Positions 15,301 to 21,650 of a DNA stretch of 21,650 nucleotides are shown here, piece after piece. The notes beneath the pieces were generated by a model. It was not told the DNA's origin, did no database searches, and saw only the letters and a list, made by a program, of their open reading frames with translations. Source of the DNA: Lachnospiraceae bacterium UBA3641 (GTDB lineage Bacteria; Bacillota; Clostridia; Lachnospirales; Lachnospiraceae). The stretch is from NCBI GenBank assembly GCA_002373875.1, contig DFKQ01000018.1, positions 1-21,650 of the forward strand, written 5' to 3'. Both the position numbers and the translations under genes were made by a program. Each line of letters opens with the position of its first letter. Position 1 is the stretch's first letter.

Positions 15301-16388
15301 CCCTGACCGGCACCCTGGTCCTGACGGTACATTACAAAGGCCAGAATAAGGTCGTATCTGTCCTTGCCGTCCTTGGTCTTACTCTGAAGCTTGCAGGCCT
15401 CTTCCCACAGCTTCTTCTGGCCTGCGTCACTACACATATCGTAGTCCGCATTGCCTGCATCTATCTCATTTGCCTCTTCAAAGGTGATATCCTTAACGGG
15501 ATAAACATCAAGCATATATTCCTTAAGCACGCCGCACAGGTCAGACCAGTCGCGATCATTCCCCTGAGCGTCAGTGAACTTCTTATCCTTAACTCCTGCA
15601 GCTCCTACACTGGGCGCACCTCCTGAATATGCTCCGCTCCAATACCCGTTAACGGGTACTACAAGAACATTAAGAGCTTCGGTCTCGTAGAACTTAACTC
15701 CCTTATTGACGGCAACCTCTTTCCCTTCGCCATCCTTAATATAGAAGTTATAGACTCCCTTGTCGGGTCCTGTGGGGAAGTTGACAACAGCATACCATCC
15801 CTTTACCACATCACAATCCCTATCATATGCCTGCTTGACACTGAAGTTCTCCCCTGATGCGGTAAGCTCGCAGTTATCGGCTTCCTGATCATTGGTCACC
15901 GCCTTGGCTTCAAGCCTATAACCTGCCACTGCGCTCTTGGCCTGTTCTTCGCTAAAGTCATCAGAGCCGGGAATCTTGGCCATTACCACCGTCTGCTTGC
16001 CTGCAACAAATTCATTGATAAGGGTCTCATTACCGTCATTAAGGCCGGTATGCGAGCTGAGGCCCTGATTGACCTCAATGTAATTTGTTTCATCACCTTC
16101 GCCGTCCTTTGAGATGACCTCATCTTCAACATCTAAAACAAGCTCTTCGGTTAATACACCGGTATCCGCCTCATCTGCTGTCTGATCCTCCAATAACACC
16201 GGCTCATCATCCCCGGCTGCCGGGTAAGTATCCTCAAGGAGCCCGGCTTCAGCCGGCTCAATAAGCTCTGCGTCGGCAACCGTTTCGGCTGCATAGGTAT
16301 TAAGCGGCATGAGCCCTGCCAGCATTGCCAGGGTCAGTATAAGGCTTAAATACCTCCATTTCCTTCTTGTCAGTGTCATTTTCTTCAA
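12300..16388 (-). CDS. Secreted M64-like (IgA-peptidase family) zinc metalloprotease with C-terminal Ig-like repeats
   Basis: Large exported protein of about 1362 residues. The start is taken as TTG at 16388 because AGGAGG lies 8 nt upstream; the ATG nine bases later is too far from it. Residues 1-36 are a signal peptide (TRRKWRY, then LSLILTLAMLAGLMPLN, ending TYAA). An acidic linker follows, then a beta-rich region. The catalytic motif HEIAHCYQVGDEY is at 386-398, with His386, Glu387 and His390, and Asp396 as likely third ligand; this resembles the HExxH...GDEY of peptidase family M64. A Lys/Glu/Ser-rich linker (KKEKKEESTESS) separates further beta domains. Three repeats ending G-NY-G-----F-I (near 919, 1013 and 1099) look like MBG or bacterial Ig-like modules. 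The end EQEEDDI has no LPXTG motif or membrane anchor. It follows the sortase gene by 46 nt. Confidence 0.82.
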   Translation of the reverse strand: MKKMTLTRRKWRYLSLILTLAMLAGLMPLNTYAAETVADAELIEPAEAGLLEDTYPAAGDDEPVLLEDQTADEADTGVLTEELVLDVEDEVISKDGEGDETNYIEVNQGLSSHTGLNDGNETLINEFVAGKQTVVMAKIPGSDDFSEEQAKSAVAGYRLEAKAVTNDQEADNCELTASGENFSVKQAYDRDCDVVKGWYAVVNFPTGPDKGVYNFYIKDGEGKEVAVNKGVKFYETEALNVLVVPVNGYWSGAYSGGAPSVGAAGVKDKKFTDAQGNDRDWSDLCGVLKEYMLDVYPVKDITFEEANEIDAGNADYDMCSDAGQKKLWEEACKLQSKTKDGKDRYDLILAFVMYRQDQGAGQGYTYGKPTNIITYSDKDMLPTVAHEIAHCYQVGDEYNGGSFNDSVNYPPNGYSGRNYVTGDNITSTEGANDYWKDTKQFKVNNGGDKKNKIPDNGSGTVIPLSLHPYSLSQQKFITWAGVDEAGNATGKTVYPVISWMGSGYSGGDGYYFTSSVIWDHLLKQFVKKEKKEESTESSSGPEEASADSAQAEITNLDIFRDTSGNADEDVNAVFSGENDFYYDEDCRWGRSRMVEVYGWLVKEGSSVKVEMSPMFSYDGDLEYMDVIEDENLKNRDDLLYTFAALDKDGNIIKSPVDGEYAATQFYGGFYNPRTKNGGELQKEVNFNFDAEYPEGTADFAIFKGKIGEGGTLPGDPVWKASGDDSFPEDPFTQKPDGYLAYADVNSESAVVEWEVYYPENSEEAYNGEDKSLYTEVYYCPEGDDGKAYYVGCSEDEDWEEGYISFETDSQFDAKWTRNAYVWIKVTNGINAIDIYSDENDISLCNSKIELSKAGIRKVKADDQTLYRAECTGSAINPDTSVKVYNPADGKYISLKRDVDYTVTYENNVSVGYATVVVQGIGNYAGKNTQEFEIVKKTLAGTPGDIPDLTYSVDLDKTIRPYLSLKTSSGLALVYGTDFTVSYTVGGETKSAVKDLIEENPENRVPVTVTYAGKGNYTGECKNKMKFDVIPAGAKATSLTDASVSIELKNSLVRYTGKAVKPSIKSVTVTLSDNEIKLKKSDYKVVYSDNEDVGTGRVTIVGKKNYTGSAHTTFTIAPKQVTSISVTGLKDQPYTGSKVNVDALPITVKAGGITLRKGIDYTIEPVLSSDSVSCNYVDVTTSAMKKKGEAPKIQIRLKEADPNSKLKPRVEWGSKVKENKKTVIKDFAIKALKLDSSVVSFTTNSNKEEENIVKTADGMTAIGTMRNANKTETASKKYTFVIEGEGEYLVKNASLAEAVSIKVNGTKVDPKLYVIAVSKTANGKIGTIIVSPAKGSPYSGKRTIKFMYLKKQPSDGEQEEDDI

Positions 16389-16434
16389 ATTTTTGTCCTC
16401 CTTTTGAAAGATAGTTATTTTTGACGAATGTGAG

Positions 16435-17469
16435 TCATAAGGCATCCCCCGCAAGCGGTCCACCCTTATGACGAATTCCAACAACTATGAAACGGCCGTT
16501 TTTCACATGATAACTGCAGGTTGACAGGGTTATGAACTCATCGCCCCATTCCGCGCTGACACCCGTATCGTAAAGAGCCCTCTCCCTCACGTTCTTTGCA
16601 AAGTATTCAAAATCATCCCGATCCCTGAGGTCGGTATAATAATAGTAGCGGAAACGGCCGTTATCCTCGTCCTTTTCCTGACGATAGATATCCTCCTCTA
16701 CCGGCTCCCCGTAAAGATCAAGATCATCAAGGGTCAGAGCTTCCTCATTTATTTCACCACCCCCCTTTTCTTCATGCGGTTCTTCCCCGGCATCCTCAAG
16801 GCCTGCCGCCGCTCTGTCCATGACGGCCTGCTCTCTCTGCGCCCTGTCTTCATCGGTTTCAAGATCCTCTACCGCGATCTGACTGTAGAAAACACCATAC
16901 AGCTCGTATTCTCTCTCCTCATAGAGGGTATCGAAGCGTATGGTATGATGTTGAATGCCATAGGCTTCATCTGCGAACCTGTGAAGTGAACCGAAGGCGG
17001 TCCCGTCCTTCATATTGTGGCCGTATATAAGCGTTTGGTTTAACCCGTCACCCCAGTTTACGGCAATAAAGAGGGTTCCCTTGGACTCGTCGGACCCGTC
17101 GATTGCCTTATGGAGAAAAAAATTCTGATCCTGAGGCGTATATACAACGGGATCATCGATAACCGTATCATCGATCTTAAGCCATCCGGATACATAGGGG
17201 TTTATCTTAAGAAGGTCATCATATTTTTCAAGAGGGATCACCGGCCCGCTAACGGATTCCGAATCGTATTCGTGCTCAGGTTCGGCTCCCGCTGTTTCAT
17301 CCCCTTCTTCCACAGGAATCTCTTCTTCCGCTACCTCCGGGACAGGGGGGTCAGCTTCGGTAACGGCAGCCCCGGTATCCTCTTTGGCATGCCCGCATCC
17401 TGCTGCAGCCGGGGAGGTCAAGGTCAGGGAAATGATCAGAAAGGGAATGGTTATGAATCTCTTGTGCAT
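16435..17469 (-). CDS. Class B-type sortase with acidic insertion and possible lipoprotein signal
   Basis: Cysteine transpeptidase expected to attach proteins to the cell wall. The 344-residue protein starts at MHKRFITIPF; AAGGAT lies 7 nt before the ATG. The N-terminus is hydrophobic and ends PAAAGC, which could be a lipobox with lipidated Cys25, instead of the usual uncleaved anchor. An acidic linker (about 28-72) follows. The sortase core has NPYVSGWLKIDDT, NFFLHK, LIYGHNM with His151, and TLSTCSYHVKNGRF with Cys318 and Arg326, the class B triad pattern. Residues about 203-270 are an acidic insertion (EDLETDEDRAQREQ, PHEEKGGGEINEE) not expected in small SrtB enzymes. It lies between two secreted proteins, 19 nt after the first. 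Neither neighbour shows a clear sorting signal, so the substrate may lie elsewhere. Confidence 0.9.
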   Translation of the reverse strand: MHKRFITIPFLIISLTLTSPAAAGCGHAKEDTGAAVTEADPPVPEVAEEEIPVEEGDETAGAEPEHEYDSESVSGPVIPLEKYDDLLKINPYVSGWLKIDDTVIDDPVVYTPQDQNFFLHKAIDGSDESKGTLFIAVNWGDGLNQTLIYGHNMKDGTAFGSLHRFADEAYGIQHHTIRFDTLYEEREYELYGVFYSQIAVEDLETDEDRAQREQAVMDRAAAGLEDAGEEPHEEKGGGEINEEALTLDDLDLYGEPVEEDIYRQEKDEDNGRFRYYYYTDLRDRDDFEYFAKNVRERALYDTGVSAEWGDEFITLSTCSYHVKNGRFIVVGIRHKGGPLAGDAL

Positions 17470-17488
17470 GATGATCCTTATTTTTCGA

Positions 17489-17986
17489 TTAATAGGTATA
17501 CGGGATGCACATATAAGCATAGGAGCCCACATTCGTCGGTATCTGCGTATATGAATAGCTCAGTGCTCCTCCGGGATATATATTCTGACCGATCGTCGTC
17601 GGTATCACATAAGGCGTATAAGGATAAAGCGTCTGATAAGGAACAACGTAAAAATTGCCTGCGGGATATATATAAGGGGTGCTCATTACCGCAGGTGACG
17701 GATTATAGGTCGAATACATGGAAGGAAGGCGTCCCTCCTTGATGCCGTAGGTAAGATAATGCCACAGCAGACGCTCGGGATACTTACCGTTTGCATAAGC
17801 CGACCTCATCTCGGGATACATGTTCGCATAGAAGTCGGAATCGAACTGGGTTCCGTCCGGGAGCAGATAAACCTTAGCCTGCGCCTCAACAGGTATTGCC
17901 ACCAGACAGATAATGGCTGCAAGTGCCAATCCCGTGATCGTCCTTATTATCCTCTTAACGATTTCCTTCCCGTAAATACTGGTCAT
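17489..17986 (-). CDS. Secreted Tyr/Pro-rich protein of unknown function
   Basis: Small exported protein of 165 residues. The ATG at 17986 is chosen because GAGGAA lies 8 nt upstream. A signal peptide (residues about 10-37, ending VEAQA) precedes a short domain, FDSDFYANMYPEMRSAY then HYLTYGIKEGR. I recall this pattern (FDxxFYxxxYPD...HYxxxGxxEGR) from secreted proteins of Lachnospiraceae, but its role is unknown to me. Residues 91-165 are low-complexity, with 16 Tyr in 75 residues, plus many Pro, Ser, Thr and Gly (YPYTPYVIPTTIGQNIYPGG). No LPXTG-like motif or C-terminal hydrophobic stretch is seen. It is the first gene after a strong promoter and precedes the sortase by 19 nt. A surface-coat or cross-linkable structural role is possible (speculative). 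Confidence 0.78.
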   Translation of the reverse strand: MTSIYGKEIVKRIIRTITGLALAAIICLVAIPVEAQAKVYLLPDGTQFDSDFYANMYPEMRSAYANGKYPERLLWHYLTYGIKEGRLPSMYSTYNPSPAVMSTPYIYPAGNFYVVPYQTLYPYTPYVIPTTIGQNIYPGGALSYSYTQIPTNVGSYAYMCIPYTY

Positions 17987-18032
17987 GGTAATGATTCCTC
18001 CCGACAAACAAACTCAAGATCACTGTTCTATT

Positions 18033-18061
18033 ATTATAACCTATGTACGAAAGACGGTCAA
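18033..18061 (-). promoter_or_regulatory. Strong sigma-A promoter for the sortase/protease/metH gene run
   Basis: On the minus strand, TTGACC (18061-18056) and TATAAT (18038-18033) are separated by exactly 17 bp, close to the sigma-A consensus. Transcription should start near 18026, about 40 nt before the ATG at 17986. The -35 lies only 16 bp past the hybrid kinase stop, so there is no room for a sizeable terminator and read-through from the kinase gene is possible. Confidence 0.85.
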
Positions 18062-18076
18062 ACATGAATCGGAACA

Positions 18077-20482
18077 TCATTGCTTTAGCAAGGCCACGAT
18101 CCCGTCGTAGTCAAATCCATCATAACATTTCTTCACTTCCGCGAATTTACCGGCTTCACTGTCCGGCAGCTTATACCCCTCCATGTCTTTGAAGGCAGCC
18201 TCAAGCCGGTCAATGTCCATATCCTGAGCTGCTTCGCGGATTTCTTCATACATGATGGATATAAGGCCGTCATCGGCCTGTACAGTCTCGCCCTTATCCT
18301 TATCGAAGAAGCTTTTAAGCCTTGCGCCGTACTCCTCATAAAGGATCATCATTTCTTCATGATGCTCCCTGATATAGCCGGTATCATGTTCCTTGCCGGC
18401 CTTCTCAAGCTTCCCGGCAAGCTCCGATAACTGCATGGCCCCCACGATCCTTGCCGAGCTTTTAAGCGCATGCACCTTTATCGTGTAATTGCCCATGTCC
18501 CCGGACCTGTAGTATTCCCTGATCCTGCGTGACTCTTCCCGGATCGACTCGTAGAAGATATTAAGGGCTGCGAACAGGCCTTCCTCATCACCGCAGTTTT
18601 CAACCCCGATCGCAACATCGATCCCCTCCGGCATATCATATCCGGACCTTCCCTTCCCGGTATTTCCCTGTATAATATGTGTTGCTTCCTCCTTTTTCGG
18701 CGGCCGGTCGCCGTAACCGTCTCCCATGTTGATCTTGTCCTCCGGTAAATATTTAAGGAGGGTCTCCTCAAGCTTCCTTCCGGATACGGGCTTCATAAGA
18801 TATCCGTCAAATCCCGTCCTGTTGTACAGCTCGATATTCTCGCTTCCGGCATTTGCCGTAAAGATCACCACCGGCACATCCCTGCACATGCCGTCCGTCT
18901 GGCAGCGGATCTTCTCATAGCATTCTATACCGTCCATTCCCGGCATAAGGTGGTCCATGAAGATCAGGTCATAGCGCTTCCTGCGTGTCAGCGCAAGGGC
19001 ATCATTACCATTCGCAGCGGTATCAACACAGATAAGCGTATCCTTTATAAGCTTCTTCTCAACCTCCAGGTTCATCTCATTATCATCAACGATAAGAAGG
19101 CTGGCTGAGGGCGCCGTAAAGACACGGCTGTATTGCTGCCTCAATATCTTGTGTTCGTTGGGGGTGAGCACGCCTAACGGAGCCGGATCCGAAATGCCCT
19201 GAAGAAGACTTACCGAAAAGGTCGAACCCTTACCATACTCACTGTCAACCCTGATCTCGCCTTCCATAAGGTCGACTAACTGCTTGACAATGGACAGGCC
19301 CAGTCCCGTTCCTTCAATGTTCCGGTTCTTCTCCTGATCTACCCGCTTAAAGACTTCAAAAAGCTGGGGAATGACCTCCTTCTTGATGCCCATTCCGGTA
19401 TCCGTCACGGATATGAGCAGCCTTATCCGGTTATCGTAGGGCTGTTCAAAACCGATATTAAGCTCCACCGACCCCCTGTATGTGTACTTTATCGCATTGT
19501 TCAACAGATTTATGATTATCTGCCTTATGCGGACCTCATCTCCGAACAAACGGGACGGAATAGCGGGATCCGCATTCACCTTTAGCGTAAGTCCCTTTTC
19601 ATTGGCGCGCAGCCAGGCCATGTTATATATTTCCTCAAGCATTTCACTGATCCTGTAATCAACCGGAACTATGTCCATGCTTCCGGCATCAAGCTTCGAC
19701 AGGTCCAGAATATCATTTATTGTGGCCAGGAGCATCTTGCCTGCACCCTGTATGTTCTGCGCATCCTTCAATATCTCATCCGAGGCATCCTCCTGACGCA
19801 GGATCACCTCGTTGAGCCCCAGGATGAAGTTTATCGGTGTCCGTATCTCATGGCTCATGCTGGAAAAAAACCGGCTCTGGGAACGGTTGAGCTCTTCTAT
19901 CTCCTTCTTCTGCCGGTTCACGCGCTCATTCTCACGCTTAAAGAGGAGAGCCTGATAGCTTATGAGCAGGGTCATTATGATCCCGACTATAAAAAGAGTG
20001 GCTATGGAATCGATATAGGCATCCTTCCTGTCAAACTCCGTTATATATTCAGGATGCATATATCCCACCAGCCAGCAGACAGCAGTGACTACAGCCTCGG
20101 CAGACAGGAAAAATATCTTGGGTTTTCCTGTAAGGATCATGACTACATAGAAATTGGAAAAGGCAAACCACACGGGAGTACCGCCTGCCGCCCCGCCGCT
20201 TGTAAAAAAGGCCACAGGAAGAAATACAAAGGTAAGAAAAAAAGCAATAACTGTCATCGCTGCCTTAAGCTGGTTGTAATTGACCGCCCAGAACATGATA
20301 CCGGAAAAAAGGGTAAACTCAATAAAGAGCGAAATGTTGGCCACCGTGGCCTGACCGATGATGACCCCGCTGACAAGTGCGATAAAAAGACCCAAAAGGG
20401 CAATTATCGACAGCAAAACAAAAGACCTGCTCTGCAGATCCATATTGGGATCCTCTAAATACTTCCTGATCTTTTTTATCAT
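18077..20482 (-). CDS. Membrane hybrid sensor histidine kinase (HisKA-HATPase-REC-Hpt)
   Basis: Signal-transducing kinase of 801 residues. About six hydrophobic segments (roughly 20-42, 48-68, 72-92, 103-118, 124-141, 159-179) form the sensor, with no large extracytoplasmic domain. A short coiled coil (RENERVNRQKKEIEELN) leads to HisKA with phospho-His211 in SSMSHEIRTPINFIL. The HATPase core has IRQIIINLLNNAIKYT (N box), DTGMGIKKE (G1) and GTGLGLSIVKQL (G2). A receiver domain (LLIVDDNEMN) has Asp510 in FMDHLMPGMDG and Lys in YLMKPVSG. An Hpt-like domain near residue 671 has KVHALKSSARIVGA. A final helical segment of about 70 residues is unassigned. The start has AAGGTG upstream. The phosphorelay lacks an adjacent output regulator. 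The ligand is unknown. Confidence 0.93.
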   Translation of the reverse strand: MIKKIRKYLEDPNMDLQSRSFVLLSIIALLGLFIALVSGVIIGQATVANISLFIEFTLFSGIMFWAVNYNQLKAAMTVIAFFLTFVFLPVAFFTSGGAAGGTPVWFAFSNFYVVMILTGKPKIFFLSAEAVVTAVCWLVGYMHPEYITEFDRKDAYIDSIATLFIVGIIMTLLISYQALLFKRENERVNRQKKEIEELNRSQSRFFSSMSHEIRTPINFILGLNEVILRQEDASDEILKDAQNIQGAGKMLLATINDILDLSKLDAGSMDIVPVDYRISEMLEEIYNMAWLRANEKGLTLKVNADPAIPSRLFGDEVRIRQIIINLLNNAIKYTYRGSVELNIGFEQPYDNRIRLLISVTDTGMGIKKEVIPQLFEVFKRVDQEKNRNIEGTGLGLSIVKQLVDLMEGEIRVDSEYGKGSTFSVSLLQGISDPAPLGVLTPNEHKILRQQYSRVFTAPSASLLIVDDNEMNLEVEKKLIKDTLICVDTAANGNDALALTRRKRYDLIFMDHLMPGMDGIECYEKIRCQTDGMCRDVPVVIFTANAGSENIELYNRTGFDGYLMKPVSGRKLEETLLKYLPEDKINMGDGYGDRPPKKEEATHIIQGNTGKGRSGYDMPEGIDVAIGVENCGDEEGLFAALNIFYESIREESRRIREYYRSGDMGNYTIKVHALKSSARIVGAMQLSELAGKLEKAGKEHDTGYIREHHEEMMILYEEYGARLKSFFDKDKGETVQADDGLISIMYEEIREAAQDMDIDRLEAAFKDMEGYKLPDSEAGKFAEVKKCYDGFDYDGIVALLKQ

Positions 20483-20518
20483 CAGACACCTTCCGTCATT
20501 GGATTTTTGTTATTTGAC

Positions 20519-20527
20519 ATTATAACA
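20519..20527 (-). promoter_or_regulatory. Extended -10 promoter for the hybrid kinase
   Basis: The minus strand reads TGTTATAAT, a perfect TGNTATAAT extended -10, ending about 37 nt before the kinase start codon. No good -35 is present, which is common for extended -10 promoters. It is divergent from the antiporter promoter about 45 bp away. Confidence 0.65.
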
Positions 20528-20568
20528 TGCAGAATGTTTTAAATCATCAGATAAAATCATAATAAATA

Positions 20569-20577
20569 TGATATAAT
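20569..20577 (+). promoter_or_regulatory. Extended -10 promoter for the NhaC-type antiporter
   Basis: TGATATAAT matches TGNTATAAT perfectly. The predicted start near 20584 leaves a leader of about 27 nt containing GGAGGTG at 20601-20607. The -35 region is poor. Confidence 0.7.
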
Positions 20578-20610
20578 GCAATTAATACATTTAATTACAC
20601 GGAGGTGTCC

Positions 20611-21650
20611 ATGAAAGCCAATTCCAAAGCCTTAATACCCATCGCATTGTTTCTTATCCTGTATCTCGGGAACGGGATCTACTTCGAATACATCTCACCA
20701 ACGGAAGGCGGCATGGGCTTCTACGTCGTTTCGGTGGTGCTTGCCTTCACCATCGCCCTTGCAGCTGCCTTTTTCCAGAACCGACGGCTTACGTTCGAGG
20801 AGAAGATCCATGTATGCGCCCTGGGCATAGGTGATGACAATATAGTTACCATGCTCTTTATCTTCATTCTGGCAGGTGCCTTCTCCGGTATAGCCTCAGA
20901 AGCGGGAGGCGCTCATTCAACCGCAAACCTCTTATTAAGCATTATTCCGGGCCGGATGGCCATTCCCGGACTCTTCATCATCGCCTGCCTTATTTCCATG
21001 GCAATGGGAACAAGCGTCGGCACTATTACGGTTCTTGTCCCCATAGCCGCGGCAGTGTCCGAAAACGGCGGCCTTCCCCTTGCCCTGTGCGCGGGTGTTG
21101 TGGTGGGAGGAGCCATGTTCGGCGACAACCTGTCCTTTATTTCAGATACAACCATTGCTGCCACCAAGACACAGGGAGTAACAATGAAGGATAAGTTCAG
21201 GACCAATATAAAGCTGGCCCTTCCATCAGCTCTTATAACTCTTGCGATCCTTGTACTGTATGCCGTCTTTACAAGAGGGGTTCCCGTGGGTGACTTTGAC
21301 TATAATATATGGCAGGCCGTTCCTTATTTCGTGGTGCTGGCCCTTTCGATAACCGGTGTTAATGTATTCTTAGTCCTTCTCATCGGCATTATACTCTTTA
21401 TCGGGGCCGGAATATACACGGGCTCGCTTGAATACGCTTCTTCTCTTTCATCAATGGGAAGGGGTATTGAAGGGATGTTTGAAACGATGGTAGTTACGAT
21501 CCTTGTGGCCTCCATAGCGGCACTTATGAAGGAAAATGGCGGATTTGAAGCCATTCTTGAGTTTATCCGGAAGAGGGCGGATACGAAGAAGGGCGGAATG
21601 GCCGGCATCGCATGCCTGACGGCCTTTATGGATATAGCCACGGCCAACAA
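20611..21650 (+). CDS. NhaC-family Na+/H+ antiporter, 3' end outside window
   Basis: Inner-membrane cation/proton antiporter; 346 full codons are visible. The start is fixed by GGAGGTG three bases before the ATG (MKANSKALIPIALF). The chain is dominated by hydrophobic helices. Family landmarks are IGDDNIVTMLFIFILAGAF, MAMGTSVGTITVLVPIAAAV and the diagnostic GGAMFGDNLSFISDTTIAAT, where the Gly-Asp-Asn and Ser-Asp-Thr residues are typical of NhaC transporters. Other members of the same superfamily exchange malate/lactate or organic cations, so the substrate is less sure than the family. It is the only plus-strand gene and is divergent from the sensor kinase, with which it may share regulation (inference). 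The frame is open at the window end. Confidence 0.9.
   Translation, partial: MKANSKALIPIALFLILYLGNGIYFEYISPTEGGMGFYVVSVVLAFTIALAAAFFQNRRLTFEEKIHVCALGIGDDNIVTMLFIFILAGAFSGIASEAGGAHSTANLLLSIIPGRMAIPGLFIIACLISMAMGTSVGTITVLVPIAAAVSENGGLPLALCAGVVVGGAMFGDNLSFISDTTIAATKTQGVTMKDKFRTNIKLALPSALITLAILVLYAVFTRGVPVGDFDYNIWQAVPYFVVLALSITGVNVFLVLLIGIILFIGAGIYTGSLEYASSLSSMGRGIEGMFETMVVTILVASIAALMKENGGFEAILEFIRKRADTKKGGMAGIACLTAFMDIATAN

Noticed and set aside
12304..15626. Plus-strand open frames opposite the M64-like protease
   Set aside because: The minus frame has a signal peptide, catalytic motif and repeats; the opposite frames have none and look like shadows.

Overview
The window looks like chromosomal DNA of an anaerobic, plant-polysaccharide-using Firmicute, most likely Lachnospiraceae (Butyrivibrio/Pseudobutyrivibrio/Roseburia type). 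The reasons are an intracellular GH10 xylanase, a trimeric [FeFe]-hydrogenase (HydABC), a GMP synthase lacking its amidotransferase domain, a methionine synthase split from its reactivation domain, a class B sortase, and strong AGGAGG-type ribosome binding sites with moderate GC. The taxonomic call is inference. All genes are on the minus strand except the last, an NhaC-type antiporter. No rRNA, tRNA, CRISPR array or full insertion sequence was found.

Layout, left to right. (1) 3-836: guaA ATP-pyrophosphatase subunit, cut by the window edge. (2) 837-1182: AT-rich gap with a 143-bp MITE-like element (17-bp perfect terminal inverted repeats), one end of which is tandemly repeated with a 38-bp period. 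(3) 1183-2379: cytoplasmic GH10 xylanase. (4) 2380-2821: AraC-type DNA-binding-domain remnant plus a cluster of palindromes. (5) 2822-4137: two overlapping genes, an uncharacterised 168-residue protein and a degenerate-receiver/SARP-like regulator. (6) 4221-8325: hydC-hydB-hydA. (7) 8354-8414: a 61-bp palindrome carrying the same ends as the 143-bp element. (8) 8466-17986: six close or overlapping minus-strand genes behind a clear sigma-A promoter at 18033-18061. In transcription order they are a Tyr-rich secreted protein, a class B sortase, a large secreted M64-like metalloprotease, a PHP phosphoesterase, a MetH reactivation-domain protein and MetH. (9) 18077-20482: membrane hybrid sensor kinase. 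(10) 20611-end: NhaC-type antiporter, divergent from the kinase.

How the genes fit together. HydABC should couple NADH and ferredoxin redox pools to H2 during fermentation. The regulator pair downstream may respond to redox or growth state, which is inference from position only. MetH and its separate reactivation protein overlap by 14 nt and form one functional unit. They sit at the distal end of what appears to be a surface-protein operon, an unusual pairing of secreted proteins with one-carbon metabolism.

The least explained items are two families of short palindromic repeats (GTAACTATTCAGAAC ends; TATAGTGAACGAA ends), the sortase with a large acidic insertion and no recognisable substrate nearby, the M64-like protease with C-terminal Ig-like repeats, and the orphan regulator pair. 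No feature proves a wholly new system; the sortase/protease/Tyr-rich protein set and the palindromes are the best candidates.
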